A stretch of 64,000 nt of DNA from Yoonia sp. (GTDB lineage: Bacteria > Pseudomonadota > Alphaproteobacteria > Rhodobacterales > Rhodobacteraceae), in the NCBI RefSeq assembly GCF_017854565.1, contig NZ_JAFMHJ010000012.1, forward strand, positions 1 through 64,000, read 5' to 3'. The notes under the pieces were generated by a model that saw only the letters and a list, made by a program, of their open reading frames with translations, made no database searches and was not told where the DNA came from. Below, piece after piece: positions 8,324 to 16,970 of this stretch (position 1 is the stretch's first letter; every line of letters starts with the position of its first letter). A program made the position numbers and the translations under genes.

Positions 8324-9937
8324 TCAGCCTCCCAATTTCACGTTATCAATGCCTACGATGCGGTCGTAAGCCCAGTACAGCAACAAGACCATTGCCAACA
8401 ATATCGCACCAAGTGCCGCCGCCAGGCCCCAGTTCAAAGACGTCGAGATGTGATAGGCGATCCGGTTGGAGATAAAGACACCTTTGGTGCCGCCCACGAT
8501 CTCGGGTGTGATGTAGTAACCGATCGCGATGATGAACACGAGGATCGACCCCGCCCCAATCCCGGGCACGCTTTGCGGGAAATAGACCCGCCAGAATGCC
8601 GTCCAGTTCGTAGCCCCCAACGATTTGGCCGCACGCAGGTATGAAGGCGGAATGGTTTTCAGGACGGAATACAGCGGCAAGATCATGAAAGGCAGCAAGA
8701 TGTGCGTCATTGCGATGATCGTACCTGTGGCGTTGTTGATCAGGGCAAGACGGTTATCGTCGGCCACCAGCCCGAACCAAACCAGTGTATCGTTGATCAC
8801 GCCTTGCTGCTGCAACAGCACCTTCCAGGCGGATGTACGCACCAGAAGCGATGTCCAGAATGGCAAAAGAACGAGTATCATCAACATGTTAGCCTTGCGC
8901 GCGGGTAGATTGGCCAGCAGCCACGCCACTGGGTAACCCAACAAGATGCAACTGACCGTAATCAACACGGACATCATCATCGTCCGCAAGAACAACGTGA
9001 TATAGATTTGCTCGTTCTCTGGCTGCCACGCAACACCATCCGGCGTCTTTTGCAGGTCGATCGCATTCAAGAAATACCCATCTGTATAGGGCGCGCTGTA
9101 GGTCTGGATAGTTTTCCACACGCGGGTTTCTTCCCAGCCGTCATCGGCCGCAACAAACGCCGCGCGAATGTCTTCTTGGGTGAATGCCGCCAATTGCGGG
9201 ACAGTTGCGGCGACAAGATCACCCACCGGCCCTGCGATCTGCACGTCAGGATTAGCGGTCAGGTCCTCGAACAGCGCCAGATAGACAACGTTCCATGGCG
9301 TTTCTTCGGTTGGGCTTTCTTCGTCCTCGGACTGGGTCACCCGTGCGAAATCGGCATATATACTGGCCGTCTGAGGTAAATCATCAGTGATGGACGCGGA
9401 GAGAATGAATTTTGGCTCGGCGCCCTCACCATCCCAGGCAGCCTGCCGTTCCACCCACCTTGGGGCCGCCATCAACGTGACCCATGTCGCGGGGTCGGCC
9501 CAAGCGGGATCAACAGCTGCAAATTGGTCCGCGTAGCCTTCACCCATGTCGTCGACACGGCGCCCCGACTTGCGGAATAGCGACGAAAGACCAGAGGCTT
9601 CGTAGTTCAGACGGCTACCCAACCGGGTATGTTGCTTCAATTCGACCGCAACCATCATGTCTTTGGCGAAGGCCGAGAAGACATCCTCTCCGGGGACCGG
9701 CTCTGCCTCTGCGTCCCAATCGGCGAGAGCGGCGACTGTCCGCGGAATTGTATCGCCGACAATCTGGTTCTCGACCGATCGGAACAGCATCTGCCCGATC
9801 GGGATAATGAATGTCAGCATAATGAATATCAGCAGCGGCGCGATCAGCATCAGCGCACGCAGTTTTTGACGGCGCAAAGCCCTGTTCAGGCTGGCCTTGA
9901 GAGGGCGGCCATCTGCGGCCAGCATCACTTCGCTCAT
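8324..9937 (-). CDS. ABC transporter permease, PotB-like, with large extracytoplasmic insertion
   Basis: A 537-residue permease, far longer than the roughly 280-320 of classical PotB. The first membrane span is ALMLIAPLLIFIMLTFIIP (about residues 29-48). It is followed by some 270 polar residues before the remaining spans begin near FLRTMMMSVLITVSCILLGY. The EAA contact motif RAAKSLGATNWTAFWRV is present in the C-terminal half. The large loop recalls the periplasmic P2 loop of MalF, though no sequence relation is claimed. It lies downstream of the hairpin at 10019-10048, which may lower its expression relative to the binding protein. Confidence 0.88.
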   Translation of the reverse strand: MSEVMLAADGRPLKASLNRALRRQKLRALMLIAPLLIFIMLTFIIPIGQMLFRSVENQIVGDTIPRTVAALADWDAEAEPVPGEDVFSAFAKDMMVAVELKQHTRLGSRLNYEASGLSSLFRKSGRRVDDMGEGYADQFAAVDPAWADPATWVTLMAAPRWVERQAAWDGEGAEPKFILSASITDDLPQTASIYADFARVTQSEDEESPTEETPWNVVYLALFEDLTANPDVQIAGPVGDLVAATVPQLAAFTQEDIRAAFVAADDGWEETRVWKTIQTYSAPYTDGYFLNAIDLQKTPDGVAWQPENEQIYITLFLRTMMMSVLITVSCILLGYPVAWLLANLPARKANMLMILVLLPFWTSLLVRTSAWKVLLQQQGVINDTLVWFGLVADDNRLALINNATGTIIAMTHILLPFMILPLYSVLKTIPPSYLRAAKSLGATNWTAFWRVYFPQSVPGIGAGSILVFIIAIGYYITPEIVGGTKGVFISNRIAYHISTSLNWGLAAALGAILLAMVLLLYWAYDRIVGIDNVKLGG

Positions 9938-10018
9938 TGTCTTAGCCCTTTTCCCTCAGCACGATCATACAGCCCATTGGCATGTCCACCGTTCTCTGAT
10001 CGCGCCCCAGAAGTCGTG

Positions 10019-10048
10019 TCGTAAGGTGGGTTGTAACCCACCTTACGA
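10019..10048. terminator. Strong intra-operon hairpin between binding protein and permease genes
   Basis: TCGTAAGGTGGGTT and AACCCACCTTACGA form a perfect 14-bp stem with a GT centre. It lies 6 bp after the stop of the binding-protein gene and about 80 bp before the permease start. No T-tract follows, so an mRNA-stabilising or partial-termination role seems more likely than full termination. Such elements commonly raise binding-protein levels over membrane subunits. Confidence 0.75.
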
Positions 10049-10054
10049 AATCGC

Positions 10055-11167
10055 TTATTGTGCCAACCAGCTTTGGAACTTGGCGTCCAGATCGTCACGA
10101 TAATCTGCCCACCAAGTGTAGTTGTTCACAAAGGTGTTTTCGGCATTTGCCGGGTCTGTCGGCATATGCGGTGCCATATCAATACCCAGCGTAGCGTGTG
10201 TGCTGACCAAAGGTGCAGACGACTGACGGGCCGGACCGTAAGAGATATACTTGGCCTGATCTGCCAGACGCTGTGTATCGGTTGCGAACCTTACGTAGTC
10301 CAAGACACGTGCAAGACGCTCGTCCGACAGACCATCGGGGATCACCCAACCGTCAAGATCGAACATCTGCCAGTCCCATGCCATGCCGATCGGCTGGTTC
10401 TGCTCAACGATGGCCGAGAACAGACGACCATTGTAGGTGGACCCCATGAAGACTTCACCATCTGCAAGCAATTGAACGCCTTCGGCTGCAGATGTCCACC
10501 AGACGGTGTCGTCCTTGATGGTGTCAAGCTTGGCAAATGCCTGCGCCTGACCTTCGTCTGTTTCCAGCAGGTCATAGACGTCTTCATACGCAACGCCATC
10601 GCACAGCAATGCCCATTCCATGTTCGCAACCGGGTTGCGGTTCAGCGCGCGCTTGCCGGGATATGTTTCCTGGTCGAACACGTCGCATGCGCCACTTGGC
10701 GGTGCAACGCCTTCTGGCACCATGTCGGTGCGGTAGCCAAAGGTCGTTGAGAAAACGATCTGTGGGATAAAGCAATCATTTACCAGCATATCGCCAAAAT
10801 CGTCGGTTGCAGTCGAGCCATCGTCGCCGGGTGCGAGCACCTCATCCGCGTCAATTTCCATCGCAAGGCCTTCGTCGCACAGGCGGATGGCGTCTGCGGC
10901 TTCTACGTCAACCAGATCCCATGTGATGTTGCCCGCTTCGCTCATCGCACGCAGCTTGGCCACTGCCTCGGAAGAGCTTTCGTCGTTGATGATCGTCACG
11001 CCAGTATTGGCCATGTAGGGGTCGTGATATGCGGCCTGCTGTGATGCCGAATAGGCACCGCCCCAGCTGACGATGGTCATTTGGTCAGCCATGTGGCCTG
11101 CGGCCATCACGACTGTGCCAGCCACTGTCAGTGCCGTTGTTGCCATAAATGCTTTGGTCAGTTTCAT
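10055..11167 (-). CDS. Extracellular solute-binding protein, PotD/PotF-like
   Basis: The periplasmic binding protein of the polyamine-type ABC importer, 370 residues. An N-terminal signal peptide (MKLTKAFMATTALTVAGTVV) probably cleaves after VMAAGHMA. The mature part begins QMTIVSWGGAYSASQQ, the usual first strand of PotD-type proteins. Conserved elements include WDLVDVEAADAIRLCDEG and the hinge-region TFGYRTD. The final part (VNNYTWWADYRDDL) is typical of this subgroup. Spermidine/putrescine or a related cation is the likely ligand, but binding residues cannot be confirmed without alignment. Confidence 0.9.
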   Translation of the reverse strand: MKLTKAFMATTALTVAGTVVMAAGHMADQMTIVSWGGAYSASQQAAYHDPYMANTGVTIINDESSSEAVAKLRAMSEAGNITWDLVDVEAADAIRLCDEGLAMEIDADEVLAPGDDGSTATDDFGDMLVNDCFIPQIVFSTTFGYRTDMVPEGVAPPSGACDVFDQETYPGKRALNRNPVANMEWALLCDGVAYEDVYDLLETDEGQAQAFAKLDTIKDDTVWWTSAAEGVQLLADGEVFMGSTYNGRLFSAIVEQNQPIGMAWDWQMFDLDGWVIPDGLSDERLARVLDYVRFATDTQRLADQAKYISYGPARQSSAPLVSTHATLGIDMAPHMPTDPANAENTFVNNYTWWADYRDDLDAKFQSWLAQ

Positions 11168-11242
11168 TTGATACTCCCGTTGTCATACCCGTTTTGTGTG
11201 TTGCAAGGCCGCCGTCCGGGCGATGGCAGCCCTATTCCGCCG

Positions 11243-12343
11243 CTACGCCTCGAGCGCGCGGCAATCTTTTTCCAACCAGCCGATTTCGATCTGGGTGCCC
11301 GGCGTCAGCCGTACCTGATCAGGCGCGTTGCGTGTCTTGATGATGAAATCATCCGTGCCAGCCACCCGCAGGCGTGTCCGGAAAATATCGCCCATGTAAA
11401 TGAATTCAAGCACTTCCGCCTTCAGTGTATGCGCACCGGGCCGCAAACGGCTTTTGTCGTATTCTACACGCTCGGGCCGGATTGATACCTTTGTGCGATC
11501 GCCCACCTTTGATACGTTGACGGGCAGCGCATCAATGATGTCACCGCTGTCGAGCCGTACAATGCAAGCGTCCGCGCTAATTTCCTGCACCACGCCTTCC
11601 AGCGTGTTGTTTTCGCCAATAAACTGCGCAACGAACGAATTTTGCGGCTTCTCATAAAGCTCGTCTGGCGGGGCAAGCTGTTGAATGCGGCCATCGTTAA
11701 ACACCGCAACGCGGTCGGACATGGTAAGCGCTTCGGTCTGGTCATGGGTCACATAAACCACGGTAATGCCCAGTTGATGCGCCAGATTTGTGATCTCAAA
11801 CTGCAGCGTTTCGCGCAGTTGCTTGTCCAGCGCGCCAAGCGGTTCATCCATCAGCACCAGTTCGGGTTCAAACACCAGCGCCCGCGAAAGCGCGATCCGT
11901 TGCTGTTGACCGCCCGATAACTGCGCGGGACGGCGCCCCGCAAAGTCCTGCATCTGTACCATGCCCAGCGCACGCATTACTTTTTGTTCCCGCTCGGCCT
12001 TGCCCATCTTACGGACTTCCAGCGGAAAGGACAGATTTTCCGCCACCGTCATATGCGGAAACAGCGCGTAGTTCTGGAACACCATGCCAATGCCACGCTT
12101 GTGCGGCGGGATGTCGTTGATTGACGTGCCCCCAAGCCGGATCTGCCCGTGGGTTGCTGTTTCAAAACCGGCCAGCATCATCAGGCAAGTCGTCTTGCCC
12201 GACCCCGAAGGCCCAAGCATGGTGAGAAACTCACCCTTGGGCATCGACAGGTTCAGGTCTTTGACGACCAGCGTCTCACCATCATAGCTTTTCTGCACAC
12301 GTTCGAATTCAACAAACGCGGTGTTGTTCGCGGATTGTGACAC
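11243..12343 (-). CDS. ABC transporter ATP-binding protein, PotA-like
   Basis: A 366-residue ATPase with Walker A GPSGSGKTT, signature LSGGQQQRIAL, Walker B VLMDEPLGALD and switch VYVTHDQTEA. The C-terminal TOBE domain (about residues 280-360, with VRLDSGD and VSIRPERVEY) is the hallmark of PotA/FbpC/UgpC-type subunits. It is the first gene of the minus-strand operon; the binding-protein gene starts 75 bp downstream. The remaining subunits of the importer follow in the order binding protein, long permease, short permease. Confidence 0.93.
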   Translation of the reverse strand: MSQSANNTAFVEFERVQKSYDGETLVVKDLNLSMPKGEFLTMLGPSGSGKTTCLMMLAGFETATHGQIRLGGTSINDIPPHKRGIGMVFQNYALFPHMTVAENLSFPLEVRKMGKAEREQKVMRALGMVQMQDFAGRRPAQLSGGQQQRIALSRALVFEPELVLMDEPLGALDKQLRETLQFEITNLAHQLGITVVYVTHDQTEALTMSDRVAVFNDGRIQQLAPPDELYEKPQNSFVAQFIGENNTLEGVVQEISADACIVRLDSGDIIDALPVNVSKVGDRTKVSIRPERVEYDKSRLRPGAHTLKAEVLEFIYMGDIFRTRLRVAGTDDFIIKTRNAPDQVRLTPGTQIEIGWLEKDCRALEA

Positions 12344-13110
12344 ATCCAGTCTCCCTGACGTCCGGCAGATTTTTCTGCACTTTTCATTTCAGAACTAAAA
12401 CAAGCGGTCCCCGGTTATGCAACCGGAAAGACCGAAAAGGCGCAGCACATGCGACAAGACAGTCAAATAGCGTAAATTTTCACAGTTTTTTGGCCAATTG
12501 ACCCGAGAAAGGCATAATTGGCAGGACAAATAGCGCATTATATTCACCCCAGCACGCGTTTCAGATTCGAAAATGTCGAATGCCCGCACGTTTTATGACG
12601 AAATTCCGGCGCACGTCACAACCCCAAGCTTATCAACGGTCCCGGTCGGGTTGTTGCCCGACCGGCCGGGGGCTTTTCACGGGCCGATATCCGTTTGTCG
12701 AATTTGGGCTCGAACGCATCCAACGTCGCACAATGCCGACCCGTCTTGCGGGCGATGATCTGAATCAGGGCAAGAACACTGCCAATCCGGCGCTGCACCA
12801 GCGTTTCGCGCGGGGTTCGCACCCTGACGCAGTCGACGTCATGCGCCAAAAATATCCGATAGCCCCGATCGAGGATGGCCTGCGGGGCTGTCATGAGATC
12901 AAGAATCCGAGCGAAATCAATGCAATCGCCAGTTATCTATTATTCTACCTGACCACGATCATGCGCCATCACCGCGTTCTGTGGTTGCCGATTATCAATA
13001 CGTCGGACTTCTTTCACTTTCATTAACAGCGGAAAACTGCGCCGCCACGATGGTTGCCACAGCACCCGCCCAGCGCTACAGCATGCACGACACCGCGGGA
13101 CTGACACAGC
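12344..13110. other. Intergenic region with hairpins; no supported gene
   Basis: This 767-bp gap separates the ABC operon (leaving to the left) from the 13111 gene. The part next to the ABC operon is AT-rich and probably holds its promoter; a 6-bp stem CCGGTT/AACCGG with loop ATGC lies at 12412-12427. Two moderately long frames exist, 12580-13026 (plus) and 12616-12894 (minus). Neither has a clear ribosome-binding site or recognisable family, and both run through the hairpin at 12642-12665. I do not call either as a gene. Confidence 0.5.
12642..12665 (+). terminator. Orphan terminator-like hairpin
   Basis: CCGGTCGGG and CCCGACCGG form a perfect 9-bp stem with loop TTGTTG, and the plus strand continues into CCGGGGGCTTTTC. 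No gene on the plus strand ends nearby, so it could end a small RNA transcribed rightwards from the 12350-12640 region. This is inference from structure only. Confidence 0.4.
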
Positions 13111-14112
13111 ATGGCGCACACGCAGACGACACACCGGCCATTCAATATCTTGATTGTCGGTCAGGCCGGCAGGTTGCAGTATGAGGCCGTCCTTTTCGTG
13201 GCATCGCTGCGGGCAAATTCGCCGCTGTTCAGCGGGCAATTGATCGTTGCAGAGCCACAGCCGGGTGCGCTTTGGGATGGCGATCCGCGGATGTCCACAG
13301 ACATAAAGACAGCGCTGGCCGAGATGGGCGCACAGGTGGTGCCGTTTACGTCCACCCACTTTGGCCAATCATATCCCTATGGCAACAAGATCGAGGGGCT
13401 AAAGACGCTGCCGGCGGGGCAACCCTTTGTTTTCTTTGACACTGACACGCTGGTCATGGCTGAGCTAAGCGCCCTGCCCTTCGACTTTGACCGCCCCGCA
13501 GCGTCCATGAAACGCGAGGGCACTTGGCCGGTGGAAGAGCTGTATTGGCCCGGATATACGGCGATTTGGAAATCGCTTTATGACCGGTTCGGGCTGGACT
13601 TTGCGGGGTCGCTGGACCTGAGCAAGCCGGACGAATATTGGGAACGGTATCTGTATTTCAATGCCGGTTGGTTCTATGGTGCGGACCCCGCCGCGTTTGG
13701 GGCGCGGTTCACCGAATATGCGGTGTCGGTGCGTGATGATCCGCCAAACGCGCTGGTCATTCAGCCGCTTGATCCGTGGTTGGATCAGGTGGTGCTGCCA
13801 TTGGTGATCCATGCGTTCGGCGGCGGTCGTCCGGGGCCGGAGCTGGCCGGGTTGGACGGCGAAATAACCTGTCATTACCGGACATTACCGCTGCTTTATG
13901 CGCGCGAAAGCGATCGAACCGTCGCGCTGTTGGAGGATGCGGCAGGCCCCAATAAGATCAAAAAATGGCTTAAACAATATGACCCGTTCAAGCGTATGAT
14001 CTATCAAGGGCGCGGCAAGAAGGTGCGCGCCCTGTTTGACCCAAACGACATGCCGCGCCACGAAAAAGCGCTGCGCAACAAGATCAAGGCTGCCGGGTTC
14101 TGGATGCGCTAG
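13111..14112 (+). CDS. Glycosyltransferase-like protein (DxD motif), uncharacterised
   Basis: A 333-residue soluble protein without signal peptide. The N-terminus FNILIVGQAGRLQYEAVLFV reads as a Rossmann-like first strand and helix. FVFFDTDTLVM around residues 108-118 contains a DTD motif in the position of the metal-binding DxD of GT-A glycosyltransferases (GT8-like). Later parts are rich in aromatic residues (YLYFNAGWFYG). It resembles proteins annotated only as hypothetical in Rhodobacteraceae. The nucleotide-sugar donor is unknown, and there is no polysaccharide cluster next to it. The ribosome-binding site is weak, so the start is uncertain. Confidence 0.65.
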   Translation: MAHTQTTHRPFNILIVGQAGRLQYEAVLFVASLRANSPLFSGQLIVAEPQPGALWDGDPRMSTDIKTALAEMGAQVVPFTSTHFGQSYPYGNKIEGLKTLPAGQPFVFFDTDTLVMAELSALPFDFDRPAASMKREGTWPVEELYWPGYTAIWKSLYDRFGLDFAGSLDLSKPDEYWERYLYFNAGWFYGADPAAFGARFTEYAVSVRDDPPNALVIQPLDPWLDQVVLPLVIHAFGGGRPGPELAGLDGEITCHYRTLPLLYARESDRTVALLEDAAGPNKIKKWLKQYDPFKRMIYQGRGKKVRALFDPNDMPRHEKALRNKIKAAGFWMR

Positions 14113-14204
14113 GCCATGCAGCTTGCCCCCGCAGGGCCATACGTATGGCGTACAGGACCTGTAAATACAGCGTACATACGATTGCAGGACAGACACATCC
14201 GCCG

Positions 14205-14312
14205 TCAGCGCAGCACGAAGGCGACCAGCATCAGGCAAAGGATGATGTTGATCATCCAGATGGCGAATGACGCGCGCTGCTGCGCGCTGCGACGTTTCAG
14301 CGGCCTAATCAT
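14205..14312 (-). CDS. Small membrane peptide (35 aa) coupled to the ferric reductase-like gene
   Basis: An ATG at 14310-14312 overlaps the last codons and stop of the upstream flavocytochrome gene (TATGATTAG) and opens a 35-residue frame ending with TGA at 14205-14207. The N-terminal part is basic (IRPLKRRSAQQR). The rest is one hydrophobic span (AIWMINIILCLMLVAFVL), giving a positive-inside single-span topology. The overlap suggests translational coupling. Small proteins like this often assist a membrane enzyme, but no family is recognised, so function is inferred from position only. Confidence 0.6.
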   Translation of the reverse strand: MIRPLKRRSAQQRASFAIWMINIILCLMLVAFVLR

Positions 14313-15609
14313 AGGAAAACTTTTCTGACAGGATATGATCGGATGGTGTTCCACGCACCATCAGCTGCGCTTCGACGATGTCCATCATGATCGGCGGACC
14401 GCAGAGGACGAAAAGCCAGTCGCGGAATTGGTCGGGCGTGAAAACATCGTCCAGCAATGCGCCGTCGATCAGTCCGGTGTGTCCGTGCCAGTCGGCTGGC
14501 GGCTCGGACACAACATATGTCACGTCCTCGTCTGCCAGTTCATCGCGAAACAGTATCTGATCGGCGCGGCGATTGCCGTAGATCAAACGCAGCTGCCGCG
14601 GATCATCTGTCAGCCGCACCTGCCGCAAAATCCCGATGAGCGGCGCGATACCGACGCCTCCCGCAATCAACGCGATGCCCGGTTCGCTGCGGCCAGCCAC
14701 CGTGACATGGCCGAACGGTCCGTCCAGATACACGCGGTCCCCGACCGTGATCTGATCAAGGCTGCTGGTGAAATCGCCAAGCTCTTTGATGACAAACGAC
14801 AGGTCTGGACCGACGGCGGGGGCCGAGCTGATGGAAAACGGGTTTTCATGCAAGGTAAACGGCGTATGCCCGACATTCAGCCAGACAAATTGCCCGGCCT
14901 GATAGGCCATGCCGCCGTGCCCCTTGGGCGCGATGGTCAGCCCCCATTGTTTGGGCGACAAGCGAGTGATGGCCGCAACATACCATGGCCGCGACAACTG
15001 GCGCAGCGGTGCGATCAGGTAGACATAAAACAGCGATCCGACCGCGATTGCAGTCATCGCAATCCAAAGCCACATTACCTGCGGTTCGGCGCTGTAGCGC
15101 CCTGCGTAAATTGTGTGGTGCAGCAGCAATCCGGCGATAAGCAGGGCACCGATGCCATGTATCAGGCGCCATGTTTCATAAGTGTAGTCCAGATATTTGC
15201 GATAGATTGCCAAAGCCACGAGGCTTGGTAGCAGCACGAATGCGGCGATGCCTGTGGCAAGGATGGAAAAATCCGTCGTCACGCTGAGGATGCGGGTCGG
15301 GTCCCACGGCCTTGGGCCGCCTGCGGGGGTGCCGCCATATAAAAACGGATGCACGAGTGCCAAGGCCAGCGCGGTCCGGGCCATGATTTGATGAAAGCGC
15401 ATCGTGACGTCCATGCCAACCCCACGCGAGATGCGTTTAAAGCGGCCCGACAACACAAACTCGGCCAGGATCATGGCAAAGGCGAGCATGCCGAGACCTG
15501 TCGCCAGTTCTTGGCGCCATGGCCGTGGCCCGCCGCCGAATATCCACGACACCGCAAGCGGCAAAGCCACAACGACAAGGTAAAGTGCGCCGAGAAAGAT
15601 TTGCTTCAT
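14305..15609 (-). CDS. Ferric reductase-like transmembrane protein with FAD/NAD(P)-binding domain
   Basis: A membrane flavocytochrome of 434 residues. The first half has about six spans carrying histidines in suitable positions for bis-haem ligation (MRFHQIMARTALALALVHPF and LIHGIGALLIAGLLLHHT). The second half is a ferredoxin-reductase module: an FAD-binding barrel (FTLHENPFSISSAP) and an NAD(P)-binding part (LIAGGVGIAPLIGILRQV, FVLCGPPIMM). It probably moves electrons from NAD(P)H across the membrane. The ATG at 15609 follows AGAAAAAGGGC; an in-frame upstream start at 15777 adds a polar extension that spoils the membrane start. Confidence 0.82.
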   Translation of the reverse strand: MKQIFLGALYLVVVALPLAVSWIFGGGPRPWRQELATGLGMLAFAMILAEFVLSGRFKRISRGVGMDVTMRFHQIMARTALALALVHPFLYGGTPAGGPRPWDPTRILSVTTDFSILATGIAAFVLLPSLVALAIYRKYLDYTYETWRLIHGIGALLIAGLLLHHTIYAGRYSAEPQVMWLWIAMTAIAVGSLFYVYLIAPLRQLSRPWYVAAITRLSPKQWGLTIAPKGHGGMAYQAGQFVWLNVGHTPFTLHENPFSISSAPAVGPDLSFVIKELGDFTSSLDQITVGDRVYLDGPFGHVTVAGRSEPGIALIAGGVGIAPLIGILRQVRLTDDPRQLRLIYGNRRADQILFRDELADEDVTYVVSEPPADWHGHTGLIDGALLDDVFTPDQFRDWLFVLCGPPIMMDIVEAQLMVRGTPSDHILSEKFSYD

Positions 15610-15855
15610 GCCCTTTTTCTGCCGGTATTCGCACCGCGCCGCATTGATCTTGCGCAAGGCGCGTTCGGGCTTGCGTTGCAGGCGGGTCTGAACCGATGGG
15701 CCGGCCCCGGCCCCGCAACGGTGGTCGTAGTGGCCCGCGAGGGGGGGCAAAGGCGGGCGCTGCTTGACTTGGGTCAATCCATTCGTCCAAATACGCCTGT
15801 AATATCATAGCGATGCGGTTGAGACCCCAACAGGTTTTCGCAATCGCGGCGCGCC

Positions 15856-15864
15856 GGGGGGGGG
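15856..15864 (+). promoter_or_regulatory. Nine-G tract serving as ribosome-binding region
   Basis: Nine consecutive G residues lie 7 bp before the ATG at 15872 and are the only Shine-Dalgarno-like sequence of that gene. Homopolymeric G tracts are prone to slippage, so length variation could alter spacing and translation. Confidence 0.5.
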
Positions 15865-15871
15865 AACGCAC

Positions 15872-16513
15872 ATGCAGACAAAAGATCCGGTGGGGCAGTT
15901 TGTCCGTGACGCATTGCTGGCGGATCGGTCCCGGCAGGACATCCGGCAAGCCCTGCGGCAAGCGGGTTGGTCAAATCGCGATATAAATGAGGCGTTGGAG
16001 GCATTTTCCGAGGGCGATTTCAAGCCCCCCATTCCGATGCCCCGCCCGCAGCTGACAGCGCATGACGTCTTTATTTATGCCATTCTGTTTACCGCCCTGA
16101 CATTTACCGCCATCCATCTGATTGCGCTTGTGCATGCCATTTTGGACATCGCGCTGCCTGATCCGGCGGATCATGCGACTCTGGAAATCGGTGCCGCGCG
16201 CCGCATGCGGTGGTCGATTGCCACTTTGATCGTGTCTGCCCCGGTCTATTTATGGATGTCCAGCCACACCAGACAGCGCATTGAACTGCACGAAACGCAC
16301 CGCCGGTCACCGGTCCGTAAATGGTTGACTTATATTACTTTGTTCGTGTCTGCTTTGACTTTTCTGGGGGACGCGACGGTCCTGATCTTTGGGTTCCTGC
16401 AAGGTGAGGCAACGCTGCGGTTTGTGTTGAAGGCGACGGTCGTGGCGATTGTGACCTTGGCGATATTCGCGTTTTACTTGCAAGATGTCGAAGGCCGCAA
16501 CAATGAAACGTAG
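15872..16513 (+). CDS. DUF5671 domain-containing membrane protein
   Basis: A 213-residue inner-membrane protein. The first 45 residues form a small soluble domain resembling a helical UBA-like segment (RDALLADRSRQDIRQALRQ). Four hydrophobic spans follow (near 70-95, 118-135, 150-170 and 180-200), with AHDVFIYAILFTALTF opening the first; this arrangement matches DUF5671. The function is unknown in the family. The last residues overlap the start of the next small gene, and the polar loop after span two is His/Arg-rich (RIELHETHRRSPVRK). Confidence 0.75.
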   Translation: MQTKDPVGQFVRDALLADRSRQDIRQALRQAGWSNRDINEALEAFSEGDFKPPIPMPRPQLTAHDVFIYAILFTALTFTAIHLIALVHAILDIALPDPADHATLEIGAARRMRWSIATLIVSAPVYLWMSSHTRQRIELHETHRRSPVRKWLTYITLFVSALTFLGDATVLIFGFLQGEATLRFVLKATVVAIVTLAIFAFYLQDVEGRNNET

Positions 16514-16937
16514 GCTGTTCTTTGGTGGTGCGACGGCCATGATCGTGGCGGCCATCATTTTCGGTATCATCACCATCGGTGGCCCCCGCGAAGCGCGACG
16601 GGACGCGTTCGATCGGCAACGCTATGACGATCTCAAGCAGATTTCGAGCGCGCTTTTCTGCAGTAATTGGCGGATATTGCAGCCGGTTTTGCCCGACGCA
16701 TTAACACTGGAGAATATCAGGGCATACTGCGGCGGGATCCAAATCGACGCCGATGTGCTTGTGGATAATGAAACCGGCACGCCCTACACCTACTCTCGGA
16801 TTACGGAAAGCACCTATGCGGTCTGCGCTACGTTCCATGATGCCGAAAAGGCGATGCGTCAGAGTTACCAACGTCTTGGTCAAGTCAATGCGTCGTTCAA
16901 CCCCGAAACAGGCTGTGTCACGGGGCGTGTACGCTAG
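16503..16937 (+). CDS. Hypothetical single-span protein
   Basis: A 144-residue protein starting inside the 3' end of the DUF5671 gene (11-bp overlap), so the two are probably coupled. After MKRRLFFGG there is one hydrophobic span (ATAMIVAAIIFGIITI), followed by an extracytoplasmic part with three or four cysteines (SALFCSNW, AYCGG, YAVCATF, GCVTGRV) that could form disulfides. An in-frame ATG at 16485 is possible but would extend the overlap. A pairing with DUF5671 proteins is known in Rhodobacteraceae, as far as I recall. No enzymatic motif is visible. Confidence 0.65.
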   Translation: MKRRLFFGGATAMIVAAIIFGIITIGGPREARRDAFDRQRYDDLKQISSALFCSNWRILQPVLPDALTLENIRAYCGGIQIDADVLVDNETGTPYTYSRITESTYAVCATFHDAEKAMRQSYQRLGQVNASFNPETGCVTGRVR

Positions 16938-16970
16938 GCGTTTCGCGGCAACGGGTGCGTGGGTCGCGGT

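Noticed and set aside
12616-12894. Minus-strand frame of 92 codons in the gap before the 13111 gene
   Set aside because: No ribosome-binding site or family match, and it runs through the GC-rich hairpin at 12642-12665. A competing plus-strand frame of 148 codons covers the same bases.
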